Positions 39,589 to 47,737 of a DNA stretch of 64,000 nucleotides are shown here, piece after piece; position 1 is the first letter of the stretch; the number at the start of each line of letters is the position of its first letter. Both the position numbers and the translations under genes were made by a program. Source of the stretch: Sphingomonas colocasiae (GTDB lineage: Bacteria > Pseudomonadota > Alphaproteobacteria > Sphingomonadales > Sphingomonadaceae); assembly GCF_019880585.1 (NCBI RefSeq), contig NZ_JAINVV010000008.1, positions 558,001-622,000 on the forward strand, written 5' to 3'. A model generated the notes under the pieces. It saw only the letters and a list, made by a program, of their open reading frames with translations, was not told where the DNA came from and ran no database searches.

Positions 39589-39813
39589 GTGTCAAATGAC
39601 CCCGACCTTGTGGCGCTGGGCCAAACGATCCGCCAACTGCGGAAAGCACAGGAGCTGACACAGGAAGAGCTAGCGTTTCGATCGGGCCTGCATGTGAATT
39701 ACATCGGCGGCATCGAGCGCGGCGAACGCAACGTGGGCGTGAAGGCGCTGTTCAGCCTAGCGCGCGGGCTTGATGTTCAGCCAAGCGAACTTTTTTCTTC
39801 TGTGACAGAATAG
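39589..39813 (+). CDS. XRE-type regulator, controller-protein-like
   Basis: A 74-residue single helix-turn-helix protein (QTIRQLRKAQELTQEELAFR, SGLHVNYIGGIERGERNVGV). The length and sequence match the small controller (C) proteins that time restriction-modification or defence operons. It uses a GTG start and sits 60 bp upstream of the nuclease gene, behind two palindromic operators. It probably controls its own and the downstream nuclease-helicase expression. Confidence 0.88.
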   Translation: MSNDPDLVALGQTIRQLRKAQELTQEELAFRSGLHVNYIGGIERGERNVGVKALFSLARGLDVQPSELFSSVTE

Positions 39814-39873
39814 AATATAGCCCAGTAGGTAAATACCATTTCGGCCATCGGAAATTGTGTCTATTCTGATCGT

Positions 39874-40674
39874 ATGCCGTTAAGCCTCACCCAAATTGAT
39901 CATGACGACCTTTGCCATGGCTGGCGCTGGCATGAAGGTGATACGGGCAAACTCGTAGAGTTAGTCGCGCGTGTTGCGATGGGACAGTATCGTCACGTTG
40001 CGCAGATACTCGAAGGCTTAAATGTCGGGGCGCCAAAGACAAAAGCTGAGCAGGCCGCCGACGCCATTGAAAAGATGCAGGTCTCTGCCAACGGCGACCC
40101 ATATCAACGTGATGGATGGATATTTCAGACCATTTCATGGATCGCCGCCAATCAAACCGCAAATGGCGCTATCCTCCAAATTCCTCACATTTACCGCGCT
40201 CACAAGGGGTACGACGGGCTACAACTCGAACTGACAGTTGATCAATCGGCGGTTCAGGCCCTCATCATTTTTGAGGATAAGGCCACTATCAATGCTCGCG
40301 ACACAATCAGGGACGAAGTTTGGCCGGGCATAGCCGCGTTAGAGCGTGGCGAGCGAGCCGGGGAGCTGGCTCACGAAGCAACAGCAATGTTGGAGCGGCA
40401 GCAGCACGCCAACCCCAATCTTAACATTGACGACGCGATCGATAAGATCATTTGGAATGAAGCTAGACGCTATCGTGTGAGTGTTACTGTTGACGACACT
40501 CATGCCGATGACGGCAAGCGGAAAGGCCTTTTCAAGGACTACGATGCGCACGCACCGGGCGACGTCACTAGGCGTCGCGCAGAAACAATGCATTTTAGCG
40601 ATCTGCGACAGTGGATGGACAATTTTGCGAATTTGGTCATCGTAAAGGTGAGAGAGTTGGCGGCCGATGTTTGA
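39874..40674 (+). CDS. PD-(D/E)XK nuclease, HamA-like (Hachiman candidate)
   Basis: A 266-residue protein. A PD-(D/E)XK active site is visible: Asp114 in KGYDGLQLEL and Glu134-x-Lys136 in IIFEDKAT. It overlaps the helicase gene by 8 bp, so the two are translationally coupled. A short nuclease of this type directly before a large SF2 helicase is the gene layout of Hachiman (HamA/HamB) and related DNA-protection systems. HamA-family identity is inferred from architecture; I cannot confirm DUF1837 from the sequence alone. Confidence 0.7.
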   Translation: MPLSLTQIDHDDLCHGWRWHEGDTGKLVELVARVAMGQYRHVAQILEGLNVGAPKTKAEQAADAIEKMQVSANGDPYQRDGWIFQTISWIAANQTANGAILQIPHIYRAHKGYDGLQLELTVDQSAVQALIIFEDKATINARDTIRDEVWPGIAALERGERAGELAHEATAMLERQQHANPNLNIDDAIDKIIWNEARRYRVSVTVDDTHADDGKRKGLFKDYDAHAPGDVTRRRAETMHFSDLRQWMDNFANLVIVKVRELAADV

Positions 40675-43600
40675 TCCAGTTACATCCGCGCTCATCGCCA
40701 CCTCGCCACCCTTATCCGGGCTGGATCTGGAAGCTCTGCCCAAGCAGCTAACGCAAGCGTTTGCAGAGATCGTATCGGCTCGCATCCGAATGCGTCAGGC
40801 GCATGCCGCCGAGATTTCGGAGGACCTCAGAGAGACGCTTATAAGAGTTAGAAGGCTGGCCGCTGCGCACGAGGCGTTCGTTGCCATCCTGCCAGATCGT
40901 GAGAACAGGGCGGCGGCAGCCTTTGTCGCAGGCTCTGCGCACCAAGCCTGTCTGCTTGCACGACCGCGCGGTGAAATTGCTCGCTCTTTTGTAAACGAGA
41001 CAAGCGTTGCCGAAGAAGTGAGTGCAACCCTGCTATTCCTTGTTGCGGAATCCCACGCCGACGCCGCGGAAGCGTCCAAGCAGATTCAGGATGATGCCCC
41101 CCAGTCTACGGCAGTTGAAAAAGCACTCCTGACCTCCATCAAGATGCTCGCAACTGGAGAATTACGCGCCATAGTCCAATCGGCATTGCCGGAAATTATC
41201 GATGCGGAAGACTCAATGGCTGTGGCTATCGATGCTCTCCGACTTGAGTTGCTTAAAGGCGTTAAACACATCGCGCTTCGCTTGCGCAATAAGGTGGATA
41301 TCGACCCGACTGTCGGTGGCGTACAACCTGCAACAGCGTTCTTCGAGCGTGTGAAAGCGCTAAGTGTATCCGAGATCGATGGAATCTTTGATGATGGTCG
41401 GAATGTCGTCAGTTTGTTCCCCGGCCTTATACATATCGCAAACCTCTTACTTGCGGTCGAGCGGGACCTAATTTCCTCCGCTCTGACTCGGGTTCCGACA
41501 CCAGGCGGAGTCACAGAAGATGCATGGTGGCAAATAATCCGCCGGATGGCTGAAAATCGTCCGTACCTGTGGCGCAATCATCGTGAAGCGATCGACAAAG
41601 GCTATCTCGAGCAAGGCATATCGTCAGCGATCAGTTTCCCCACGGGTGGCGGAAAATCCACCCTAGCCGAACTGAAAATTGCGACGGCGTTGCTGCGCGG
41701 CCAGAAAGTTATTTTTCTCGCTCCCACGCATGCCCTCGTCGATCAAACGACCAAGGCTCTGCAGAAGACGTTCAACACTTTCAACTTCGACATCATCGGT
41801 GACGTTGATGAAGAAATGAGCTTTGATAGCCTTTTGATACTGCCAGAAGCTACCGTCACGACACCCGAGCGATGCCTCATGCTGATGTCGGCTCAACCAG
41901 AAGCTTTTGCTGATTTGGGTCTCGTTGTATTTGATGAATGTCACTTGTTGCATCCTCGCGATGATGATCGCAGCCGCAGAAGCGTCGATGCAATGCTTGC
42001 TGTTCTAAATCTGGTTCGCATCGCTCCCCACGCTGATTTGCTGCTTCTTTCGGCGATGATGAAAAATGCAGATGAGATCGCGGGCTGGATTGGGGAGATG
42101 ACGGGCAGGCCTTGCCTGTCATTGAATTTGGCTTGGAAGCCGACTCGCCAAGTGCGCGGCAGCGTTGTCTATCCCGCCAAGCGCATCTCTGAACTTAATG
42201 AAGCTCTACGGACAGCGCGGGCGGCTAACCGGGAACCGAAAAACGCGCCCCGCGCCGTCACGCGGGGACTCACGGCCCAGCCATTTGGTTTCTTCGGCCT
42301 TCTTCAAACTTGGGCGACCCAAGAGCGTTCTGATTATGCGCTACTTCCGCTCCTGCCAGATGAGCACTCGCTTTCAACGGGACGGACGAAGGGGGGCAAC
42401 TGGTATCTAACGCCCAACGGCAATCAAACGGCCGCTAGGATTGCCGCGGCCGCGGCAGCAGCGGGTTTGAAGACGTTGGTATTCGTCCAAACTGTTGTTC
42501 TTGCCGAATCTTCCACATCGGATTTTCGAAATTTGCTCAATGTTCCTGCCATCGAATTAGAGGAAGCGGAGAAGGAACTATACCGTTTAGCCGCCGAGGA
42601 GATGGGTGGCGAGGCCCACTGCTATCTCGATTTGGAAGCCAACGGCACATTCGCTGGAGGCGCGGCCAGCCACCACGCGCTTCTTCTTCGAGAAGAACGC
42701 CACCTCCATGAATCTCTCTTTAAAAGACCGGGCGGCGTGGGCGTACTCTTTGCGACTTCGACCTTGGCTCAAGGCATGAATCTACCGAGTGAGGTAGTTA
42801 TTATCGCTGGCGACAATCGTTTCGACCCTGATGCAGACCGAATGGCGCAACTTGAAGCGCACGAGATTTTGAATGCAGCGGGGCGAGCGGGCAGAGCGGG
42901 CGAGCGATCAAACGGTTTTGTTTTGGTCGTTCCCAGCAAGGTCGTCGAATTCGACGATGAGCAGAACTTGATCAACGCGCATTGGCTCACGCTTCAGTCA
43001 ATTTTCTCGCAGAGCGATCAATGCCTCGACATAGACGATCCCTCAACGGTCTTGCTCGATCATGTTCATGCCGGCGCTTCAGACAAGGGAATGCCCGCCT
43101 ATTTTGTAAGCCGGCTTCCTCCTGCGGATGACGACGGTGGGGACACTTCTATTCGAAGCATTCTCGGCAATTCCTTCGCGGCCTTTCGGGCTCGAAAGCG
43201 TGGAGATACGGAATGGATAGAATCCCGAATTGCAGCGGCGTTTGCAGCGCGACAGGCAATGCAATCATCGGACGGCGAACAGTGGCTTGATCGCGTATCA
43301 GGTTTAACAGGAGTTTCGACCAAACTGCTCGCAGAGCTGGCTGAACTGGTTGACGGACTACCCCCCGAGCTGGATTCCGTTGCATTTATGATTTTAATTT
43401 TCGAATGGCTCGCAAAACGGCCAGAAAGTCTCCTCGATCTAGTCCGCCCCGAGAACGTAGAGGCATTTTTCGGTAAGACCTATTCGGACCTTACCACAGA
43501 TGGAGAGAAAGGCGCCTTCGCATTACCCGTGCTTCATTCCATGCTGCTGCAATGGATGGCTGGTGCACCCCTCAATGAGATTGAAAAGCGATATCCAGAA

Positions 43601-43963
43601 GGCGGCGACCCCAAGCGATGCAAACGTGCTCGTCATTTCGTGCTGAAACTTGTGCCGGACTTGGCCTTCATCGCCGGACTTCCTGCCCTAATCTTGACCG
43701 CTCGCTCAGCTAAAGACGAGGATGACAGCCCCATACCTTCCGTCGTTGCCACTCTGGGAAGAGCGGTACGAGAAGGCTGCGATTCCCCTGCTAGTCTAGC
43801 TGCACGGAGCATCTTGGGGCTATCGGTTTCTCGCGTTGCTTCCCGCGCCGAGTTTGAAAAATGGCTGCCCCACTTGCCGCCAGGGGATCCACATGAAGAT
43901 TTCGATGCAACGCGGGAGCGGGTTCGAAATGCCCAGCTGGTTGCAGGCCTCGATGACGATTGA
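40667..43963 (+). CDS. SF2 DEAD/DEAH-type helicase, HamB-like (Hachiman candidate)
   Basis: A 1098-residue Ski2-like SF2 helicase. Motif I is FPTGGGKSTLAEL (about 325), motif II is DECH (about 423), motif III LLSAMMKN, and motif VI AHEILNAAGRAGRAGERS (about 735). The N-terminal 310 residues and a long C-terminal domain (about 800-1098) lack named domains. It overlaps the nuclease gene and follows an XRE regulator. GC is lower than in the mobilization genes, which marks cargo. A nucleic-acid translocase in phage defence is the best guess. Confidence 0.85.
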   Translation: MFDPVTSALIATSPPLSGLDLEALPKQLTQAFAEIVSARIRMRQAHAAEISEDLRETLIRVRRLAAAHEAFVAILPDRENRAAAAFVAGSAHQACLLARPRGEIARSFVNETSVAEEVSATLLFLVAESHADAAEASKQIQDDAPQSTAVEKALLTSIKMLATGELRAIVQSALPEIIDAEDSMAVAIDALRLELLKGVKHIALRLRNKVDIDPTVGGVQPATAFFERVKALSVSEIDGIFDDGRNVVSLFPGLIHIANLLLAVERDLISSALTRVPTPGGVTEDAWWQIIRRMAENRPYLWRNHREAIDKGYLEQGISSAISFPTGGGKSTLAELKIATALLRGQKVIFLAPTHALVDQTTKALQKTFNTFNFDIIGDVDEEMSFDSLLILPEATVTTPERCLMLMSAQPEAFADLGLVVFDECHLLHPRDDDRSRRSVDAMLAVLNLVRIAPHADLLLLSAMMKNADEIAGWIGEMTGRPCLSLNLAWKPTRQVRGSVVYPAKRISELNEALRTARAANREPKNAPRAVTRGLTAQPFGFFGLLQTWATQERSDYALLPLLPDEHSLSTGRTKGGNWYLTPNGNQTAARIAAAAAAAGLKTLVFVQTVVLAESSTSDFRNLLNVPAIELEEAEKELYRLAAEEMGGEAHCYLDLEANGTFAGGAASHHALLLREERHLHESLFKRPGGVGVLFATSTLAQGMNLPSEVVIIAGDNRFDPDADRMAQLEAHEILNAAGRAGRAGERSNGFVLVVPSKVVEFDDEQNLINAHWLTLQSIFSQSDQCLDIDDPSTVLLDHVHAGASDKGMPAYFVSRLPPADDDGGDTSIRSILGNSFAAFRARKRGDTEWIESRIAAAFAARQAMQSSDGEQWLDRVSGLTGVSTKLLAELAELVDGLPPELDSVAFMILIFEWLAKRPESLLDLVRPENVEAFFGKTYSDLTTDGEKGAFALPVLHSMLLQWMAGAPLNEIEKRYPEGGDPKRCKRARHFVLKLVPDLAFIAGLPALILTARSAKDEDDSPIPSVVATLGRAVREGCDSPASLAARSILGLSVSRVASRAEFEKWLPHLPPGDPHEDFDATRERVRNAQLVAGLDDD

Positions 43964-44222
43964 TTTTACTGGGCAAAGTTAAAAGCTGACTGAGCCGGAC
44001 CGCCCTCTCCCTGAGAGGGTGTAAGTTCGGGTCATATGGCAAGGGGGGATGCAACGGGGGGACGGCACGTCACCCCTTGCCAAGATCGTGCGGTAATACC
44101 GCACACATCTTGCGATCTCCGCGAAGCGGGGAGCGGCTACATCTGTGACGCGATTTTGAGGGATCATATCGGATCACACGCTCGCCTCTTACCAGCGACT
44201 TAGCACGATTGTAGAATGACAT
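43964..44222. other. palindrome-rich region, candidate oriT
   Basis: Between the helicase and the next gene lie clustered inverted repeats. GGCAAGGGG (44038-44046) pairs with CCCCTTGCC (44073-44081). GTGCGGT-AAT-ACCGCAC (44088-44104) is a perfect hairpin, followed by ACATCTTGCG (44105-44114), which is similar to the nic region YATCCTG of MOBP-type origins. CTCCGC and GCGGGGAG then form another stem. Such an inverted repeat just upstream of a nic-like motif is the organisation of oriT. Confidence 0.4.
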
Positions 44223-45182
44223 ATGATGTCGGGTGGGAATCGATCAAAAGATCATCATTGGTGGCCAGTAGCCCTGCAAGGATACTGGGCTAATAAGCAT
44301 GGCAATGTTTCGTGGATTGATCCCAATGCAGAGCGAGGCACCAAGCGTTACTACAATCGCAAGATCGGCTCCAAACGGCATGGGCACACCATGCTCAAAG
44401 GCAAAGGGGTCTGGGAGACCAACTTCGAAAGCGAATTTGACATTGACGATAAAATTCACAATATCATCGCCGCGCTTAAAGGACTCAAGCCGCTAGGGGT
44501 GTCCTTAAAAGACGCCAGACCGATCCTAAAATTGCTCCTCAAAAAAGATCGCAGCATCAAAGATGGCTGTCGCCTTTATCATCTCGATGAGAGGCTCCAT
44601 AGAAATTTGCTTTTGCTCCTTCATTCTCTGCTGATCCGTAGCCCCAGCTTCCGATCGAAGTATGAGCGCTTCCCAATGCGATTTGGCTTGCCCCAGAATG
44701 AGGATATCGGGAAAGCCAACATGCATCAGAACTACCGCCTCGCGAAGCGGCTTTGCACGACGGGCTACATCTCTCTGCACTCCTTCGTGCTCCTCCATTC
44801 ACCGTTCAAGAAATTTATTTGCGGCGACGGCCATCTCGACTGGCTTACGGGCGGTCTTACCGCCATGCGCATTGATGGCCGGGCCCTTATCCCGCTGACG
44901 CCCCATCTCTGCGTCTATTTTTGCACGCTGAACTCGCGGCGTTCATCAGCGCCCAATTGTGCATCGCTTCTGGCTCCGCCATGGATGGTCGATCAAGCAA
45001 ACGATATCGTGCAGATATATTCCGGGAACAGGCTCTTCTTTCTCGGGAAGCCGCCGAGTTTGTCGCCTCATTTTCTGAGGGGCCAATTTCTTGAGCATGA
45101 CAATCATCGCGATCCGCTGATTGAAGCGCTCGATGAAATAGCCGGTAATAACCGAGATCGCGGCTTCTTAGCGGGGTTCTAG
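44223..45182 (+). CDS. hypothetical protein, DUF4238-like
   Basis: A 319-residue soluble protein beginning SKDHHWWPVALQGYW. This His-rich opening recalls DUF4238 proteins (HH.vP..yL..F), a family often found among bacterial accessory genes. The rest is basic (many Lys/Arg/His) with no other motif I recognise. It stands alone downstream of the Hachiman-like pair and could be a further defence gene. Confidence in the family is low, but the gene itself looks real. Confidence 0.55.
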   Translation: MMSGGNRSKDHHWWPVALQGYWANKHGNVSWIDPNAERGTKRYYNRKIGSKRHGHTMLKGKGVWETNFESEFDIDDKIHNIIAALKGLKPLGVSLKDARPILKLLLKKDRSIKDGCRLYHLDERLHRNLLLLLHSLLIRSPSFRSKYERFPMRFGLPQNEDIGKANMHQNYRLAKRLCTTGYISLHSFVLLHSPFKKFICGDGHLDWLTGGLTAMRIDGRALIPLTPHLCVYFCTLNSRRSSAPNCASLLAPPWMVDQANDIVQIYSGNRLFFLGKPPSLSPHFLRGQFLEHDNHRDPLIEALDEIAGNNRDRGFLAGF

Positions 45183-45206
45183 GCGGTAAATCGGATTGAC
45201 CGCCGC

Positions 45207-45515
45207 TTAATCCTCGTCGCTGTCGAAGTGGCGAGGAATGTCCATCGCTGAATGCGGCACACCGATGATGTCGATGCCGCCATCGCGGAGCAGATAGAAG
45301 ATGACATGCGCCTCGTGCGGGTAGCTGCGATAGCCGGGCGCAACCTCATCGCGCGAGCGACCGAGCATCGGTTGCCGCGCCAGCCATTCGAAGCGGGCGT
45401 CCAGCCCGCGCAGATAGGCATCGCGTTGCTGCCGTCCCCATTCGCGGAGCGTGTAGCGGCCGATATTTTTTAGGTCTTCAAATGCGCGAGGGGTAACGCG
45501 GAACGTTGGCGTCAT
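45207..45515 (-). CDS. parE: ParE-type toxin
   Basis: A 102-residue RelE/ParE-superfamily toxin. It starts TPRAFEDLKNIGRYTLREWG and ends IIGVPHSAMDIPRHF; FYLLRDGGIDIIGVPHS is the typical strand pair. It overlaps the antitoxin stop by 4 bp. ParE inhibits DNA gyrase in characterised members. The module would stabilise the element. Confidence 0.88.
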   Translation of the reverse strand: MTPTFRVTPRAFEDLKNIGRYTLREWGRQQRDAYLRGLDARFEWLARQPMLGRSRDEVAPGYRSYPHEAHVIFYLLRDGGIDIIGVPHSAMDIPRHFDSDED

Positions 45516-45760
45516 TCCTCACCATCCAGAGCGGCGATAACGCGATCCGCCGAATAGTCTTCGACGAAGACGCCTCGGCGCGCCTGTGTCGCGCCCTCGG
45601 ACAGATGGGCGCGCAGCGCGTCGAGCCGCGCTTTCTTTTCTTCCAGCGCGCGTAACGCGTCGCGAACGACCTCGCTGACCGAGCCGTAGCGCCCGCTGCC
45701 GACTTCGTTGCGGATAAAGGTTTCCCAATGCTCGCCTAGGCTGAGACTCGTGGTTGCCAT
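45512..45760 (-). CDS. parD: ParD-type antitoxin
   Basis: An 82-residue ribbon-helix-helix antitoxin: MATTSLSLGEHWETFIRNEVGSGRYGSVSEVVRDALR. The start at 45760 has a perfect AGGAGG upstream (AGGAGGTGTC). It overlaps parE and is expressed from a promoter containing a palindrome (45771-45797), the expected autoregulatory operator. Confidence 0.9.
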   Translation of the reverse strand: MATTSLSLGEHWETFIRNEVGSGRYGSVSEVVRDALRALEEKKARLDALRAHLSEGATQARRGVFVEDYSADRVIAALDGEE

Positions 45761-45770
45761 GACACCTCCT

Positions 45771-45797
45771 ATATTCATATCTAGTATATATGAATAT
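45771..45797. promoter_or_regulatory. palindromic operator of parDE
   Basis: ATATTCATAT (45771-45780) is the exact inverse of ATATGAATAT (45788-45797), with a 7-bp spacer, immediately upstream of parD. It overlaps an AT-rich -10 region and fits ParD autorepression. Confidence 0.65.
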
Positions 45798-45894
45798 AAC
45801 AGCAAAGTCCAGTGAGACGCAGGGACGGAGAAGGCCTTCGACGATTCTGCTAAACCCTTGTTGGGGATCGGCGCGATCCGCGATATGGGAGGAT

Positions 45895-46890
45895 ATGACG
45901 GATAAGTCGAACAACGCGGACGACGCGCAAACTGGCACGCGCCGGGCTGCGCCAGTCCGCTTCCCAAAATCACAGCAGGATACCAAGAAGCCGGACAATC
46001 GGCGGGCGCTTGCAGAGGCTGCGCCGGAGGTTCGACCAAAAAGCCCTGCGCCTTCTGTGGGCGATGGTCCCATAGCATCCAAGCTGAAACGATACGAAGG
46101 ACGCACCGACGCCGCTGTGGAGGGCGCGGCGAGTGGCAAGGCCTTGGCTTTTTCCAAGTACCAGCCCGGTACCGATTCCAAACAGCCTAAAAGCCCGTTT
46201 AAGAAATTTAGATCGGCCGCTAAGGCAAAAGGTAAGAATAAGGTTGCAGGTGACTATTCTCGTACATTAAATATCAAAATATTGACTTCTAGAGATATTG
46301 ATTGGGGGAGTGTCAGAAAATCCTTTGCTCAGGCGGGAGTGCCTGCCGATGCCAAATTTATAGAGAAAGAAGTCGAGAAGGGCCTTATCCATTTGCTCGA
46401 GGTCGGCATATTGCGAGACCTCTCAGGCGATGATGGCGCCGAAATGATTTCAGTATTTAGCGGTATCATAGCAGCGGCTAAAAAGGATTTCGATTCAGCC
46501 TCGAATATCGATCCCGTTTCCAAGACCCTGCTTTCCTCAAGCCCATCTCCCAAGGGCTACTATGCGGACAACAAAGAGCAATGCCCTGATCCGTTGGAAT
46601 TTTTAGAGGAGGCTTATGCGGGCCGCCTTGGAATCGACGGCGATTTAACTCTCACCGCGCTAGCTCGGGCTGACGAGGAACTCGCAGATGCGCTCAAACA
46701 GCTCGCTGGCTCTGATATAGCGCGGCTGCAAGCACTTCTTCCTAGTCCGAAAATTCGAAATGACGCGAAGCTCATGCGCGCGCTAGGCTATGTTCCGAAT
46801 GATCCTGCGGAGCGCCAAAAGGCACTAACGACGATATCACGTGGCGGGCGGCCGGGCAGCCGCGGCCCATACAAAAAGAAGGCGCCATAA
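45895..46890 (+). CDS. hypothetical protein with basic tail
   Basis: A 331-residue protein starting at 45895 (GGGAGG upstream). The first 110 residues are low-complexity and basic, then an ordered, helical domain (SRDIDWGSVRKSFAQAGVPA, KEVEKGLIHLLEVGILRDLSG), and a basic C-terminus RGGRPGSRGPYKKKAP. It is divergent from parDE. Low GC. No family is recognised; nucleic-acid binding is suggested by composition. Confidence 0.65.
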   Translation: MTDKSNNADDAQTGTRRAAPVRFPKSQQDTKKPDNRRALAEAAPEVRPKSPAPSVGDGPIASKLKRYEGRTDAAVEGAASGKALAFSKYQPGTDSKQPKSPFKKFRSAAKAKGKNKVAGDYSRTLNIKILTSRDIDWGSVRKSFAQAGVPADAKFIEKEVEKGLIHLLEVGILRDLSGDDGAEMISVFSGIIAAAKKDFDSASNIDPVSKTLLSSSPSPKGYYADNKEQCPDPLEFLEEAYAGRLGIDGDLTLTALARADEELADALKQLAGSDIARLQALLPSPKIRNDAKLMRALGYVPNDPAERQKALTTISRGGRPGSRGPYKKKAP

Positions 46891-46895
46891 CTGGG

Positions 46896-46971
46896 TGAAA
46901 CTTAATTAAGCTTGAAACTTAGGTAAGCTTCACATAATCCGAACGTGGATCAGCTTTTGATTCGCGTTCGG
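46896..46971. repeat. tandem 17-bp repeats and inverted repeat
   Basis: TGAAACTTAATTAAGCT (46896-46912) is followed directly by TGAAACTTAGGTAAGCT (46913-46929), identical at 15 of 17 positions. Next come arms CCGAACG (46939-46945) and CGTTCGG (46965-46971). The block fills the space before a short gene and could be a regulator-binding site or a terminator. Confidence 0.45.
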
Positions 46972-46980
46972 AGTACGTAG

Positions 46981-47241
46981 ATGGCCTCTGAAAATCCCGA
47001 CTTCACCGCCGCCCAAGAAGCGGGCTCAAGCGAGGGCAGAACCCAAGACTGGCGGTATTGTCTTCCCGGCCTCGACCGCAAACACGGTGGCGCAGCTCAA
47101 GCCCTTTTCTACGCGATCGGTTTTTCTGAGAGCTGCCGAGCGCGCGGGCTGACCAACTGGACGATCCGATGCAACTGCATTCCGGGGACGCGGCACTGGC
47201 CGCCGATTGACGGCTCGCCTGACGATTTCGACCGCGATTAA
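46981..47241 (+). CDS. small hypothetical protein
   Basis: An 86-residue protein with a Trp/Cys-containing C-terminal part (WTIRCNCIPGTRHWPPIDGSP). No domain is recognised. It lies behind the tandem repeats, 300 bp before the recombinase operon. Possibly an element maintenance or regulatory gene. Confidence 0.45.
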   Translation: MASENPDFTAAQEAGSSEGRTQDWRYCLPGLDRKHGGAAQALFYAIGFSESCRARGLTNWTIRCNCIPGTRHWPPIDGSPDDFDRD

Positions 47242-47533
47242 TGCATTGCCGCGACCAGCGGCGATGTCATGCGACTGTATTCAAATGGTTATTTTCTTGT
47301 TTTAGGTTCTCGCTTCATGCCATGATCTCGTCGGCAGAGCGGGACCCAATCAGAAAAGTGTTCCGGCCATGAAGCCTCTTCCAACATCCTTACATCCATC
47401 AACATTTAGCCGTGTCGGCGGAGAAGTTCGACGGAGCGCCGTGTCGCGCATAATCCATCGACGGAAATTAGTCAGGGGCAAGAATATGATCTTGTTCTCT
47501 ATTTGTTCTCATTTCTGCTATGGTCTTTGACTC
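47242..47533. other. spacer with promoter and SOS box
   Basis: 292 bp without a gene, richer in A/T than its flanks. The last 40 bp hold the recombinase-operon promoter and its LexA box. I see nothing else supported in the rest. Confidence 0.4.
47494..47508. promoter_or_regulatory. LexA (SOS) box of the recombinase operon
   Basis: GTTC-TCTATTT-GTTC is a perfect alphaproteobacterial LexA operator, 25 bp upstream of the first ATG (47534). TTGTTC at 47492 and TGCTAT at 47516 (18-bp spacing) would be the promoter it overlaps, so SOS induction would release transcription. Confidence 0.8.
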
Positions 47534-47737
47534 ATGTCCAAAGAGTTCAAAAACGTCGTAGAGTTCAACGCCTGTACTGCTTCGCAGATGCAGGCCGATG
47601 AATTGTTTTTGCCGTCCATCGTCGAGGTGGTGAAGCACCTTGCCCGCATGGCGGCGGAGCGTGATTATCAAGCGTTTTTGGACAGCTTGGAATCGTCCCG
47701 AAATCAACATGACGGATTGGAGGACAGTCATGCTTAA
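47534..47737 (+). CDS. small protein co-transcribed with the recombinase
   Basis: A 67-residue protein whose stop overlaps the recombinase start by 8 bp. It reads MSKEFKNVVEFNACTASQ, then a helical part. No domain is recognised. Because it is the first gene behind the SOS box it may act as an accessory or directionality factor, but that is speculation. Confidence 0.55.
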   Translation: MSKEFKNVVEFNACTASQMQADELFLPSIVEVVKHLARMAAERDYQAFLDSLESSRNQHDGLEDSHA

